Shown: positions 18,269 to 27,400, counted from the first letter of the stretch. The stretch: DNA of 64,000 nucleotides from Planctomycetota bacterium (GCA_022705325.1 JAKJER010000019.1:59130-123129); one strand, 5' to 3'. Notes: a model not told the origin generated them from the letters alone. Numbers and translations: made by a program.

Positions 18269-19407
18269 GGCGTGTTCCTTTCCGTAGGGGCAAGTAGACG
18301 CATGATCTCGCGGTGGCACGCGCGGTTGAGGCGGCAGAGGAGAGCGTCGGGTCGGGCGGCATCGCCCGTGCGGACGAAGTTGCTGCAGCGGCAGGTGGTG
18401 TCGCAGAGGTCCGCAATGGTGCAGTCGCGGCAGGCGGCGCAGTCGCGCGACGGCTGGGGCGGATAGCCCAGGAAGTCCTCGCCGATGCGGACATGCCCGG
18501 TCAGGCGGTGCGGTTGGTCGTCGGCGTCGTGCCCGATGATCCGCTCGCACGGATACAGCCCGCCGCTGGGGGCGACGGCCACCGCCCCGGCCCCGAAGCC
18601 GCATCGGGCGCAGGGCCCGCCGTCCAGGCCCGCCACTCGCGCCGCCATCCGGTCCAGCCAACTGATCCCCGCTCGCCCGGCCACCGGACGCCATAGCTCG
18701 GCACAGCCCGTCACCGCCGCGTCCAGCGCCGCCAGGTCCGGCTCGTCCCAAGCCGCCCAAATGTCCAGTGCCGGATGGATCGAGGTCACCCCCAACTCCA
18801 GCAGGAACTCCACGCCGCTCGCCAGGTCCGCCACCGTGTCCGGCCGGACCACCACGATCACGGTAAAACCCCGCCCGATGTCAATCAGTCGCTTGAGCGT
18901 GGTCAGCACCAGGCCGCTGCTGGGCCCGCCGTCGCGGGTCCGGCGGTGACGGTCGTGAACCTCCGGCTGCCCGTCGAAGCTGACGGCGATGTCGAAGTCT
19001 CTCCCAGCCAGGACGGTCCACGCGTCGCCCTCGGCCACCGTGCCGTTGGTGGTCAGATGCATAGCCAGCGAGAGCCCCCGCCGCGCCGTCTGCCGCCGGG
19101 CGAAATCCGCCAGGCTCAGTATCTTCCCTGCATGCAGCAGGGGCTCGCCCCCGAAAAAGGCGACCTCCAGCCGCCCCCCTTGCCGCGTCGAGTCTGCCGC
19201 CCGCTCGATCGCCCGCTCGGCGTCCGCCTCGCTCAGTACCTGCGAGTCCGTCCGCGGCACATAGCAGTAGTCGCAGCGGAGGTTGCACCGTCGCGAGAGC
19301 ATGAGCGTGAGGGAGAAGACCCCATATAACCCCGCCCGGCCACCCGCTGTGGCGGTACACCCATCACACCGGCCTGCGGACACGAGCGCCACGGACGAAC
19401 CCCACAA
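18265..19407 (-). CDS. Radical SAM/SPASM domain protein (peptide- or protein-modifying type)
   Basis: About 380 residues. The radical SAM cluster motif is CNLRCDYCY (Cys41, 45, 48 counted from the TTG at 19407), followed by FFGGEPLLH and HLTTNGT, which bind SAM. The C-terminus has a full SPASM pattern: GGLYPC, then CAACRDCTIADLCDTTC (CX2CX5CX3C) and a final CRLNRAC, holding two auxiliary [4Fe-4S] clusters. SPASM enzymes mature sulfatases, quinohaemoproteins or RiPP peptides. This window has a sulfatase with a Cys-type motif, but no proximity to it. The start is uncertain: TTG 19407 has no clear ribosome-binding site and GTG codons follow at 19392 and 19383. Gene order and overlaps favour a function with the next two genes. 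Confidence 0.85.
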   Translation of the reverse strand: MWGSSVALVSAGRCDGCTATAGGRAGLYGVFSLTLMLSRRCNLRCDYCYVPRTDSQVLSEADAERAIERAADSTRQGGRLEVAFFGGEPLLHAGKILSLADFARRQTARRGLSLAMHLTTNGTVAEGDAWTVLAGRDFDIAVSFDGQPEVHDRHRRTRDGGPSSGLVLTTLKRLIDIGRGFTVIVVVRPDTVADLASGVEFLLELGVTSIHPALDIWAAWDEPDLAALDAAVTGCAELWRPVAGRAGISWLDRMAARVAGLDGGPCARCGFGAGAVAVAPSGGLYPCERIIGHDADDQPHRLTGHVRIGEDFLGYPPQPSRDCAACRDCTIADLCDTTCRCSNFVRTGDAARPDALLCRLNRACHREIMRLLAPTERNTP

Positions 19408-19437
19408 ACCGTAGCAGGCACCACTACATCCTACCGT

Positions 19438-19443
19438 ATTATA
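19438..19443 (-). promoter_or_regulatory. TATAAT -10 element upstream of the radical SAM operon
   Basis: Perfect TATAAT on the minus strand. The predicted transcription start is about 24 nt before the proposed TTG codon. No good -35 at 16-18 bases was seen. Confidence 0.45.
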
Positions 19444-19531
19444 GCGGCAGGCCGCGGACGCGGCAGAAGTCGGTCAACCCCCGAATGACAAGCCCTGATC
19501 GAGCCGAGTTTCGACCCGCGACAAGCCGCAA

Positions 19532-20650
19532 TCACCTCGGCTCGAGCCACGACTTGTCCACCCGCGTGAAGGTGATGAACTTGTAGTTGTCGCGCTCCCA
19601 GAGTACGCCGGCCGCGCCGTCCTTGAGGATGGTCAGGTCCGAGTAGGCAGCCGGGCCGGTGTAGATCGGGCGCTCGTTCTGGAAGGTCCGGGCCTCGTTG
19701 TAGCTCACGCGGGCCACGAGGTTCGCCCGCCCGGGACCCTTGGGCCCGGTCCAGAGGATGCGGTCCTGCTCCGCGCCGGCGGACTTGAGCGAGAACCGCT
19801 CGATGGCGCACATGACGGGCGTGACGGTTTGCCCGGCCCGCACGGGCGACCACGTCTGTCCGCCGTCCTCGCTGACGCTGAGATAGCGGTGGGGGCCCTT
19901 CTGCTGGCGGAAGTCCATGAGGACCCGCCCGTCGGCCAGCTCGACGAGCTGGCACTCGTCGCCGGTCTGCTCGCCGGGCACGCACTGGCCGCGGCGCCAG
20001 GTTTTGCCCGCGTCGTCGCTGAAGATCGCGAAGTTCCGCCACGGGTAGCCCCACACGGGCACGATCAGCCGTCCCTTGCTCGTCTGGATCGCCCCGCCGG
20101 GTCCGTTCACGCTCGCGCCCCAGCGCTTGTCGCTCATGTCGCGGGCGACGGGCGTGAGGTCGATCGGATCGGACCAGGTCTTGCCGCTGTCGTCGCTGGT
20201 TCGGGCGAGCACCTGCATGTCGTCGGTGCCGCCGCGGGCCTGGTGCGTGCCGCGGCCCGGCTTGCAGCGGATGTAGAACACCCACACGCGCCCGCTGCGC
20301 CGGTCCACCACGGTCGAGGCGTTGGCAGCCGACCAGCGGTCGCCCGGGTCCTCGATCACCGTCATGGCCGACCACGTCTTGCCGCCGTCGCCGGAGCGCT
20401 TGAGCACCAGGTCGATGTCGTTCTTACCCGTGCCCGGGTCGCCCGCGTTGTGCTTGCGGGCCTCGGCGAAGGCCAGCAGCGAGCCGTCGGGCGCCGTCTC
20501 GATCGTCGGGATGCGGAACGTGTTGTACCCGTCCGCGCCCGACACGTAGACGTTGACGTGTTCCAGGTCGCCCGACAAGACCGGTCCAGTCAGGAGCAGG
20601 ACACAGAGACCGGCGGCGGTGAATCCGATCGTTCGCGTCTGGTTCAACAT
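19532..20650 (-). CDS. Exported sialidase (exo-alpha-sialidase family, BNR/Asp-box repeats)
   Basis: A 372-residue protein with a signal peptide (MLNQTRTIGFTAAGLCVLLL then TGPVLS) and a six-bladed sialidase-type propeller. The FRIP motif (NTFRIPTIE) carries the first Arg of the catalytic triad; four Asp boxes are visible (SGDGGKTWS, SDDSGKTWS, SDDAGKTWR, SEDGGQTWS). RKHNAGDPGTGKNDIDL includes the position of the catalytic Asp. It should release terminal sialic or related nonulosonic acids outside the cytoplasm. AGAGG precedes the ATG at 20650, preferred to an upstream in-frame start. It is transcribed divergently from an alpha-galactosidase-like gene; an acetylesterase of the SASA family is at 46159. 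Confidence 0.9.
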   Translation of the reverse strand: MLNQTRTIGFTAAGLCVLLLTGPVLSGDLEHVNVYVSGADGYNTFRIPTIETAPDGSLLAFAEARKHNAGDPGTGKNDIDLVLKRSGDGGKTWSAMTVIEDPGDRWSAANASTVVDRRSGRVWVFYIRCKPGRGTHQARGGTDDMQVLARTSDDSGKTWSDPIDLTPVARDMSDKRWGASVNGPGGAIQTSKGRLIVPVWGYPWRNFAIFSDDAGKTWRRGQCVPGEQTGDECQLVELADGRVLMDFRQQKGPHRYLSVSEDGGQTWSPVRAGQTVTPVMCAIERFSLKSAGAEQDRILWTGPKGPGRANLVARVSYNEARTFQNERPIYTGPAAYSDLTILKDGAAGVLWERDNYKFITFTRVDKSWLEPR

Positions 20651-20715
20651 GGGCGCCTCTTGGTTGAAGGGTCTCGGCTTGATGTCACAAGTGCAGATCG
20701 TACCGCGCGGTCGGC

Positions 20716-20747
20716 GGCGGGGAAAGGTTGTAAGGATCGTCCCCGCC
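20716..20747. promoter_or_regulatory. Inverted repeat between sialidase and galactosidase-like genes
   Basis: GGCGGGGA (20716-20723) and TCCCCGCC (20740-20747) are perfect inverted copies separated by 16 bases in the divergent promoter region; possible operator. Confidence 0.35.
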
Positions 20748-20785
20748 ATCCGTTTTGCCTCGCGGACAAGCACAGGAAGGGTCGC

Positions 20786-23014
20786 ATGATGAGACGAATC
20801 GCGTTGACGTTATTGCTGCTGGCGGCTGCCGGTCCGGCGTGGGGCGATATTGCTGAGCTTCGCAAGGCGGCGGCTTCGCTGCCGCTGGAGCCCGCGCTGT
20901 CCAGCGACAAGAGGCCCGACTGGCTGATCGACCCCTCGCCCTACAAGGCCGGCGCGTACCGCCGGGCCGAGGGCGACGAGATCGTCCTGAGCAACGGCCT
21001 GGTCCGCCGCGCGTTTCGCCTGGGCCCCAATGCCGCGACCGTCGCCCTGGACAACCTGGTCACCGGCCAGAGCATCCTGCGCGGGGTCAAGCCGGAGGCC
21101 TCGGTCACGGTCAACGGCCGCCGACTCGACGTGGGCGGGCTGATCGGCCAGCCCAACTACGCCTACCTCCTGCCGGAGTGGCTGGACAAGATGACCGCCA
21201 GCCCGGCGGCCATGTGCCTGGTGGGTTTCAACGTTTCCCAGCCGACCGAGCGGTTCGCCTGGAAGCGCGTTCGCCACTGCGCGGGGGGCGTGGACTGGCC
21301 GCCCAAGGGCGTCTGCCTGCGGATGGACTATGCCCCGCCGGCTGGGCCTCAGGCCAAGGGCGTGCCCGCCGGGCTCCGCGTCTGCGTGCACTACGAGCTC
21401 TACGACCACGTGCCTGTGCTGAGCAAGTGGATCACCGTCCGCAACGACTCGCAGGCCAGGCTCACTGTCGATCGCTTCACAAGCGAGACGCTGGCGGTGG
21501 TGGAGCAGACCAACTGGGTGGAGGCCCGCGAGGGCGTGGCCCAGCCGCGCCCCGACTGCCTCCACGTCGAGACCGATTTCGCCTTCGGCGGCTTCAACCC
21601 CGAAAACACCAGCCGCCACGTCGTCCACTGGCGCAACGACCCTCAATACGCCACCCAGGTGAACTACCTCCGCCAGACGCCGTGCCTGCTGGTGGTCGAG
21701 CCGACGTACGGCCCGGCCCAGGACGTCGAGCCGGGCAAGACCTTCGAGAGCTTCCGGACCTTTGAGCTGCTCTACGACAGCACCGACCGCGAGCGTCGCG
21801 GGCTGGCCCTGCGCCGCATGTACCGCACCATCGCCCCGTGGGTGACCGAGAACCCGCTGATGCACCATATGCGCATCGCGAAACCCCAGGCCGTGCGGGC
21901 GGCCATCGATCAGGCGGCCGAGGTCGGCTTCGAGATGATCATCCTGTCTTTCGGCAGCGGGTTCAACATGGACAACGAGGACCCAGCCTACCTGGCCGCC
22001 TGGAAGGAGATCGCCGACTACGCCCACGCCAGGAAGATCGAGATCGGCTCGTACTCGCTGCTGTCCAGCCGGCGCGTGGGCGGGGGCAACGACATCGTTT
22101 GCCCGCCCGGGCAGAAGCCCACGCACGGGACGTGCCCGGCCCTGACCAGCGAGTGGGGACAGAAGTACTTCCGCCGGCTGGAGGCGTTCTACGAGAAGAC
22201 GGGCTTCGACCTGCTGGAGCACGACGGATCGTATCCGGGCGACGTGGACGTGACGCCACGCCCCCCGCTCCAGAAGGGGCAGAACGATTCGCGCTGGGTG
22301 CAGTGGCGGATCATCAGCGACTTCTACAAGTGGTGCCGCGGACGGGGCGTCTATCTGAACGTGCCGGACTTCTACTACCTGGCCGGGTCCAACAAGTGCG
22401 GCATGGGCTACCGCGAGACCAACTGGTCGCTGCCTCGGGCCATGCAGGTGATCCACACCCGCCAGAACGTCTACGACGGCACGTGGACCAAGACGCCCTC
22501 CATGGGCTGGATGTTCGTGCCCCTCTCGCAGTATCACGGGGGCGGTGCGGCGGCTACCATCGAGCCGCTCGACACGCACCTGGACCACTACCGGCGGATG
22601 ATCGACTCGAACCTGGGCCTGGGCGTGCAGGCGTGCTATCGCGGGCCCCGGCTGTTCGACACGCCCCGCACGCGCGACATGGTCAAGGGCCGCGTCGCCT
22701 GGTTCAAGACCTATCGCGACATCCTGGAGAGCGACGTGGTCCACGGCCGCCGCTGCGACGGGCGCGACCTCGACTGGATGCTCCACGTCAATCCCGCCCT
22801 CCAGCGCAAGGGCATGCTCGTGGTGTACAACCCGCTGACCCGCCCGGCAGAGAAGCCCCTTCGCGTGAACCTCTACTACACGGGCCTGCGCGACACCGCC
22901 CGCATCCGGTGCCAGGACGGCCCGCCCAAGGACTACCCCATCGACCGCGACTACGGCGTGAGCCTTCCCGTCCGGGTCGAGCCCGAATCGATGATCTGGT
23001 TCGTGATCGAGTGA
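20786..23014 (+). CDS. Exported glycoside hydrolase of the alpha-galactosidase (GH36/GH27-like) type
   Basis: A 742-residue protein with a short signal peptide (MMRRIALTLLLLAAAGPAWG). An N-terminal beta-sandwich (about residues 30-360) is followed by a TIM barrel. Barrel landmarks include EMIILSFGSGFNMDNE, IEIGSYSLLSSRRVGGGN, FDLLEHDGSYPGD (candidate nucleophile strand, with LEHD in place of the KWD of characterised GH36 enzymes) and YLNVPDFYYLAGSNKCGMGY. A C-terminal beta domain closes the chain (MLVVYNPLTRP). It probably hydrolyses alpha-galactosides or a related alpha-glycoside outside the cytoplasm. AGGAAGG lies five bases before ATG 20786; ATG 20789 is equally possible. The neighbouring sialidase suggests joint attack on complex glycans. 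Confidence 0.68.
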   Translation: MMRRIALTLLLLAAAGPAWGDIAELRKAAASLPLEPALSSDKRPDWLIDPSPYKAGAYRRAEGDEIVLSNGLVRRAFRLGPNAATVALDNLVTGQSILRGVKPEASVTVNGRRLDVGGLIGQPNYAYLLPEWLDKMTASPAAMCLVGFNVSQPTERFAWKRVRHCAGGVDWPPKGVCLRMDYAPPAGPQAKGVPAGLRVCVHYELYDHVPVLSKWITVRNDSQARLTVDRFTSETLAVVEQTNWVEAREGVAQPRPDCLHVETDFAFGGFNPENTSRHVVHWRNDPQYATQVNYLRQTPCLLVVEPTYGPAQDVEPGKTFESFRTFELLYDSTDRERRGLALRRMYRTIAPWVTENPLMHHMRIAKPQAVRAAIDQAAEVGFEMIILSFGSGFNMDNEDPAYLAAWKEIADYAHARKIEIGSYSLLSSRRVGGGNDIVCPPGQKPTHGTCPALTSEWGQKYFRRLEAFYEKTGFDLLEHDGSYPGDVDVTPRPPLQKGQNDSRWVQWRIISDFYKWCRGRGVYLNVPDFYYLAGSNKCGMGYRETNWSLPRAMQVIHTRQNVYDGTWTKTPSMGWMFVPLSQYHGGGAAATIEPLDTHLDHYRRMIDSNLGLGVQACYRGPRLFDTPRTRDMVKGRVAWFKTYRDILESDVVHGRRCDGRDLDWMLHVNPALQRKGMLVVYNPLTRPAEKPLRVNLYYTGLRDTARIRCQDGPPKDYPIDRDYGVSLPVRVEPESMIWFVIE

Positions 23015-23029
23015 GCCAGCGGGTTGCGA

Positions 23030-23920
23030 TCAGGGCTTGGCGGGGGCCTCGCGCCCCCAGACCTCTAACTCCGTCAGGGCGGCCCACTTGTTGGACGCCG
23101 GCAGGACGATCTTCGTCATCTTCAGCCACGTGATCGTCCGTCTGGCGACGGGGAACTCCTGCCTGTCGCCGGTCTTCCTGAACTCGACCTTCTCGCTCGA
23201 GCCGTCGGAGAACTCGATCACCGCCGACTGCCACACGTCGTCGTGATCGCTCCTGGACACCGGCGGAAACTGGGCCCGCAGGGTGAAGGCCAGCTTGTCG
23301 ATCTCGACCGCCCGGCCGAAGTCGAGGCGGAACCACAGGTCGCCGAGGCGGTCGGGGCCCCAGGACTGGACGGGCCAGCCGCCGTGCCCGTCGTTGCGGC
23401 GCTCGCCGTCGATCGCGTTGCGCGGGGCGAAGATCGGCATCGGGTTCTTCGCCGTGTAGTAGTTGCTGGCTGAGGCGTGCGGGAAGCAGGCGCTGTCGAG
23501 CGTGTCGTAGGCATTGGCCGCCAGGTTGCGGGGGGTGGCCAGCTCTTCGACCTTCGGCAGGCGGACGGAGATATCGTGCCGCTCGCCCTTGAACCAGGCG
23601 GGGTTGTACGGTCCGGCCGCCTGGGCCACGGGCACGGGAAAGACGAAGACATTCCTGGGGCAGTAGACGATGTGCTCCGGCCCGGCTGCCGAAAGCTTGA
23701 TCGCCAGGTGCGGGCCGCCCTCGATCTTGATCGCATCGCCCGGTTGATACTTGCGGACGAGCTTGACGCTGACGACGGCGGCCTGCCCGTCGGCCGACCC
23801 GGAGGCCAGGACCTGGCCCGATGCGTCGACGACGCTGACGGAGACCTGTGCGGCCCTCAGCGCCGGAGCGGCGCACGCGAGAGCGAGGGCGGTCAGCAGC
23901 AACGTGCGGAACGTGTTCAT
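23030..23920 (-). CDS. Exported discoidin-like (F5/8 type C-like) carbohydrate-binding protein
   Basis: A 296-residue protein with a Sec signal (MNTFRTLLLTALALACAAPA). The N-terminal half is a beta domain with no family I can name. The C-terminal half (about residues 125-290) shows the galactose-binding-like pattern APRNAIDGERRNDGHGGWPVQSWGP, LWFRLDFGRAVEIDKL, and ends with ALTELEVWGR, as in DUF7402/discoidin-like domains of planctomycetes. It has no evident catalytic residues. It converges with the galactosidase-like gene (15 bases between stops), so co-expression is not implied, but a glycan-binding role fits the region. Confidence 0.72.
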   Translation of the reverse strand: MNTFRTLLLTALALACAAPALRAAQVSVSVVDASGQVLASGSADGQAAVVSVKLVRKYQPGDAIKIEGGPHLAIKLSAAGPEHIVYCPRNVFVFPVPVAQAAGPYNPAWFKGERHDISVRLPKVEELATPRNLAANAYDTLDSACFPHASASNYYTAKNPMPIFAPRNAIDGERRNDGHGGWPVQSWGPDRLGDLWFRLDFGRAVEIDKLAFTLRAQFPPVSRSDHDDVWQSAVIEFSDGSSEKVEFRKTGDRQEFPVARRTITWLKMTKIVLPASNKWAALTELEVWGREAPAKP

Positions 23921-24023
23921 GGTATTGCCTCATCGCCACCGACGCGTGGCGTGAGGCTGAGTATATCCCCGCCGGATCGCGTACAGAAGGACCAGCCTGT
24001 GCCCCCGTGGGCGCCGCGGCCCC

Positions 24024-25190
24024 TTATCGCGGCGAGGAGTCCTCTCGCGGGTATGGGACCGGGTGCGGCATGGGGCGAACGGGCGGCCGCGGCAGGGGCA
24101 CGATCACGCCGCTCTGCCGGGGCAGGATGTGCGCGTGGATCCACTCGCCCTGGTAGAGCAGGTCGTCCTTGGTGCCGGCGGAGTTGGTCACGCGGACGCG
24201 GACGTTGCCGTGCCCGAGTTCCTCGCGGCTGCTTGAGCCGTCCCAGACGGCGACCAGGAAGTCGCTGACCTGCTTGAGGGCCGGCGGGTTGTGGGTCGGC
24301 GGCGGGACGGGTCGAGGCAGGCGGATCACGTCTCGCTCGACGTGGGGTTCCCGCGGGCCGGGTCGCGGCATGGGCAGGGGCACGGGGATTCCCCGCCCCG
24401 CTCGCGAGCCGGCCTCGGCGGCGGCGGAGGCCAGCAACTGCGGAAAGAGCCCGGCGAACAGGTCGCTGCTGTGGTAGACCTCCGCCTGCTCGATCTGTCC
24501 GTTGATGGCCCAGACCATGCCGATCGGGTTGCGATAGCGGCGGATCAGGTGGCCCAGGGCGGCTTCATACCCGCCGATGACCTTCTGGAACTCGCGGCTG
24601 CGGAGTTCCTCGTTCAGGCTCGAGCCGGAGCTGGCGCCGCCGATGCCGGCGGCCGCCCGCGCCGATTCCTTGTAGGAGCGGACCGAGTCCCACACGCGGG
24701 CCTGGCTGCCCGAGGCGATGGACCGCTGCACGCTCTGGGGCGCGATGGCCCCCACGGCCGACAACTCCTTGCCGCCCGACCAGCGGCTCTTCTCGATGCA
24801 GAAGGACGGGATGGGCACGTCGGCCGAATGCGGGGCGATGACCAGGCTGGTCTGGAGGGTGCGGTCCTGCCTGCCCCCGTGGAGCAGCTCGCCCACCTGG
24901 AGGAACAGTCGCTTGTCGGACTTGTTGGTCACCAGCAATTGCTCGACGCGGGCGCGTGAGGCCTCGCTCACCGCGACCTGGCCCGTTCGCAGACCTTCCT
25001 TGAGCGTCAGGTAGTCCGGCGGGTTGCCGGGCAGGCGCTTGCGAAAGAGGATGTAGATCGACAGGTTCTGGTGCGTGAAGGGCCCGTCCACGCGAAGGGC
25101 CTCTTCGCTGTCCACCTGTGCGAGAAGTCCCGCGGGCAACGCCAACACCGCCGCCACGCAGACCGCCGGAAGAAATGACCCGCGTTTCAT
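24024..25190 (-). CDS. Exported DUF6569/ARPP-1-like protein
   Basis: A 388-residue protein with a signal peptide (MKRGSFLPAVCVAAVLALPA then GLLA). The core, about residues 35-270, has the pattern LTLKEGLRTGQVAVSEA, LLVTNKSDKRLFLQVGELLHGGRQDRTLQTS and SFCIEKSRW seen in DUF6569 (ARPP-1-like) proteins, whose biochemical role is unknown. A long Pro/Arg-rich linker (PVPLPMPRPGPREP) separates a short beta segment and a Pro-rich tail that repeats the same composition. AAGGAG precedes ATG 25190. The same-strand neighbour ApbE begins 122 bases upstream. Confidence 0.65.
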   Translation of the reverse strand: MKRGSFLPAVCVAAVLALPAGLLAQVDSEEALRVDGPFTHQNLSIYILFRKRLPGNPPDYLTLKEGLRTGQVAVSEASRARVEQLLVTNKSDKRLFLQVGELLHGGRQDRTLQTSLVIAPHSADVPIPSFCIEKSRWSGGKELSAVGAIAPQSVQRSIASGSQARVWDSVRSYKESARAAAGIGGASSGSSLNEELRSREFQKVIGGYEAALGHLIRRYRNPIGMVWAINGQIEQAEVYHSSDLFAGLFPQLLASAAAEAGSRAGRGIPVPLPMPRPGPREPHVERDVIRLPRPVPPPTHNPPALKQVSDFLVAVWDGSSSREELGHGNVRVRVTNSAGTKDDLLYQGEWIHAHILPRQSGVIVPLPRPPVRPMPHPVPYPREDSSPR

Positions 25191-25311
25191 GATGCCGCTC
25201 CTTGGGCCCGCGCAAAGGCAAAGCCCGGCGTTAAGCGCCCTCACCTATTGTAGACGCGGGGAGGGGGCGCGAGTTCCCGGTTGTCCACTGAGAATCCCGG
25301 CAGGCGGAACG

Positions 25312-26415
25312 TCACGGCAGACGACCGATGATCGTTACGTCCTTGGGCAGCTTCTCACCCTCGGCCAGGTACTGCCGAAAGCCGCTGGTCGCGTAGAGGC
25401 GGTAGTCGTCGGCGTGGCCCTCGAAGATCAGGGCCTCGATGCCGGCGGTTCCGCCGATGAGGGGCAGCCCGTTCTTGCCCAGCACGCTCAGGGCGGTGGC
25501 CCAGGCGTCGGCGGTGGCGGCGTCTCGGGCGACCACCGTCACCGACGGGGCGAAGTCCACCGGTTGGCCCGTTCGCGGGTCGACGATGTGGCTGAAGCGC
25601 TTCCCCTCGATGGTCACGTTGCGGAAGTAGTTGCCGCTGGTGCACACCGACGCGTCGCCCAGCTCCAGGGCGGCCAGCATCTGGTCGGTGTGGAACGGGT
25701 CGCGCAGGCCCACGCGCCAACGGTTGCCGTCGGCCCGCAGGCCGAAGGTCCGCACGTCGCCGCCCACGTCCACCAGGCCGCTCTCGATGCCCGTCCTTCG
25801 CATCGCTTCGACGGCCTTGTCGATCCCGTATCCCTTGGCCACTCCGCCCAGGTCCAGGCCGGCGGCGGCGAGTTTCTTGCGGGCGCCCTGGTCGCTCAGC
25901 TCGAAGTGCCGCCAGCCCGTGGCCTGGCGGGCCTGGTCGATCTGCTCCTGCTCGGGCAGCTTGCCGCTCTTGCCCGCCCGCTTCCACAGTTCAATGACCG
26001 GGCGGCAGGTCACGTCGAACGCGCCCTGCGTCTGGTCCGCAAAACGTCGAGAGAGGCGCAGCACGTCCGTGGTCATGGCCGACAGCGGCACGAGTTCGCC
26101 GGCCGGCGCGTCGTTCAGCAGGGAGAGTTCGGTTCCCTGGATCCACGAACTCATACGGGCCTCGACGTCGCGCAGGGCGGCCTCCGCCTCCTCCAGGGCC
26201 CGGTGGGCCCGCTCCCGGTCGGCCCCTGTCGCCACGGCGACTAGGTTCGTCTCGGTCCCCATGATCGCCGCCGGCTGGGCCCGGTAGACCTGGCGCTGGT
26301 GGGCGTGGTGCTGCCAGGCCATGTAGATCCCGCCGGCCACCAGGATCGCCAGCACGGGCCAGGCCAATCGCTTCCACGGGGGCGCCGGGCGCGGTCGCAG
26401 ATCGGGCGAGTCCAT
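25312..26415 (-). CDS. apbE: FAD:protein FMN transferase (ApbE family)
   Basis: A 367-residue protein anchored by one N-terminal helix (about residues 18-34) with the ApbE domain facing outward. Family landmarks: MGTETNLVAV (N-terminal), MSSWIQGTELSLLND, GAFDVTCRPVIELWK, LDLGGVAKGYGIDKA (FAD-binding), VDVGGDVRTFG and SHIVDPRTGQPVD (metal-binding), TADAWATALSVLG. ApbE attaches FMN covalently to Thr/Ser of target proteins such as NqrB/C or RnfD/G, none of which is in this window. It starts five bases after the queF stop, so the two are probably co-transcribed, without a clear functional link. Confidence 0.93.
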   Translation of the reverse strand: MDSPDLRPRPAPPWKRLAWPVLAILVAGGIYMAWQHHAHQRQVYRAQPAAIMGTETNLVAVATGADRERAHRALEEAEAALRDVEARMSSWIQGTELSLLNDAPAGELVPLSAMTTDVLRLSRRFADQTQGAFDVTCRPVIELWKRAGKSGKLPEQEQIDQARQATGWRHFELSDQGARKKLAAAGLDLGGVAKGYGIDKAVEAMRRTGIESGLVDVGGDVRTFGLRADGNRWRVGLRDPFHTDQMLAALELGDASVCTSGNYFRNVTIEGKRFSHIVDPRTGQPVDFAPSVTVVARDAATADAWATALSVLGKNGLPLIGGTAGIEALIFEGHADDYRLYATSGFRQYLAEGEKLPKDVTIIGRLP

Positions 26416-26419
26416 TGTG

Positions 26420-26767
26420 CTACTGCCCCTCGGCCCGATACTCGGCCGTCACGATCGAGTGCATCCCGCCGCGTGGGGTGAATCGGCCGGTCACGGTCAT
26501 GCGGCGCGGGGCCAGGGCGCCCACCAGGTCGTCCAGGATGCGGTTGACGAGATCCTCGTAGAACACCCCCACGTTGCGGAAGCCCTGGAGGTAGAACTTG
26601 AGGCTCTTGAGTTCGACGCAGAGGCGATCGGCTACGTATTCGATCTCGATCGTGCCGAAATCCGGCTGTCCCGTCTTGGGGCAGACGGAAGTGAACTCCG
26701 GGGCCACGTGACGGATCACGTAGTCGCGGTGGGGATGCGGGTTGTCGAATGTTTCCAGTTGGACCAT
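26420..26767 (-). CDS. queF: NADPH-dependent 7-cyano-7-deazaguanine reductase (preQ1 synthase)
   Basis: A 115-residue type I (short, YkvM-like) QueF that reduces the nitrile of preQ0 to preQ1 in queuosine biosynthesis. The catalytic Cys is in TSVCPKTGQPDFG (Cys29), and the family segment LKSLKFYLQGFRNVGVFYED includes the motif that binds NADPH. HSIVTAEY closes the T-fold. ATG 26767 is chosen over an upstream in-frame start because the protein then begins at the family's usual point. queC, which supplies preQ0, is 0.7 kb away on the other strand. Confidence 0.92.
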   Translation of the reverse strand: MVQLETFDNPHPHRDYVIRHVAPEFTSVCPKTGQPDFGTIEIEYVADRLCVELKSLKFYLQGFRNVGVFYEDLVNRILDDLVGALAPRRMTVTGRFTPRGGMHSIVTAEYRAEGQ

Positions 26768-26860
26768 GGGTATTCGTGTCTCCGTGCCTCTGGCAGTGTC
26801 CAGAGGATAGCACAAAGAAGCAGCCGCGTCACGAAATGGAACCGTCCGGCGGGAGCGATG

Positions 26861-27400
26861 CTACAACCACTTCGCGCCGGGCCTGCCGGAGGACGCGGTC
26901 GAGGACTTCCTGGACGCCTGCGGCGTCGTGGGGGGGTGGAAGGGGTCGTGCACGTAGGCTTCCTTCTCGTGGTTGACGACAGCCAGGGCCCAGGTCTCCG
27001 GGTCGCTGACGTAGAAGCCGACCTCGTTGCCGTCCTGCAGCGTGACGATAAGGTGGTATCGCGAGCTGCCGCGCCCCAGGAAGAACCGCCTCATGCTACA
27101 GGCCTTGACCCCCTCCAGGGGCAGATCGATCCGGGTGTCGTCCAGCCGGAAGAAGACCAGGCGCTGACGCGACAGGCAGAGGATCCCCCGGCGCACCTGT
27201 CGCCCGAACCCCATGTAGGCCCCGCGGAAGATCGCCTTCTCCGGAGGCAGGACCAGGGCGGACCCGCCCCCCATGCTGTTGATGATCGTCTCCAGGAACT
27301 CCTGCTTGCGCCGGCGGCGGTGCAGGGAATAGAGTATCCACCACGTCCAGACGCTGAAGACGGCGGTGATCAGAAGAAGAATGGTCCACAGAAAGATCAT
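26861..27400 (-). CDS. Membrane-anchored protein with PH-like/GRAM-type domain, unknown function
   Basis: A 179-residue protein. The N-terminal helix (MIFLWTILLLITAVFSVWTW) is a signal anchor, followed by a basic RRRRK run. The middle (about residues 45-130) alternates beta strands in the manner of PH/GRAM domains: GRQVRRGILCLSRQRLVFFR, DLPLEGVKACSMRRFF, SSRYHLIVTLQDGNEVGFYV. The tail is Ser/Pro-rich. I do not recognise a family with a defined role. It lies between queF and queC, divergent from queC. Confidence 0.72.
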   Translation of the reverse strand: MIFLWTILLLITAVFSVWTWWILYSLHRRRRKQEFLETIINSMGGGSALVLPPEKAIFRGAYMGFGRQVRRGILCLSRQRLVFFRLDDTRIDLPLEGVKACSMRRFFLGRGSSRYHLIVTLQDGNEVGFYVSDPETWALAVVNHEKEAYVHDPFHPPTTPQASRKSSTASSGRPGAKWL

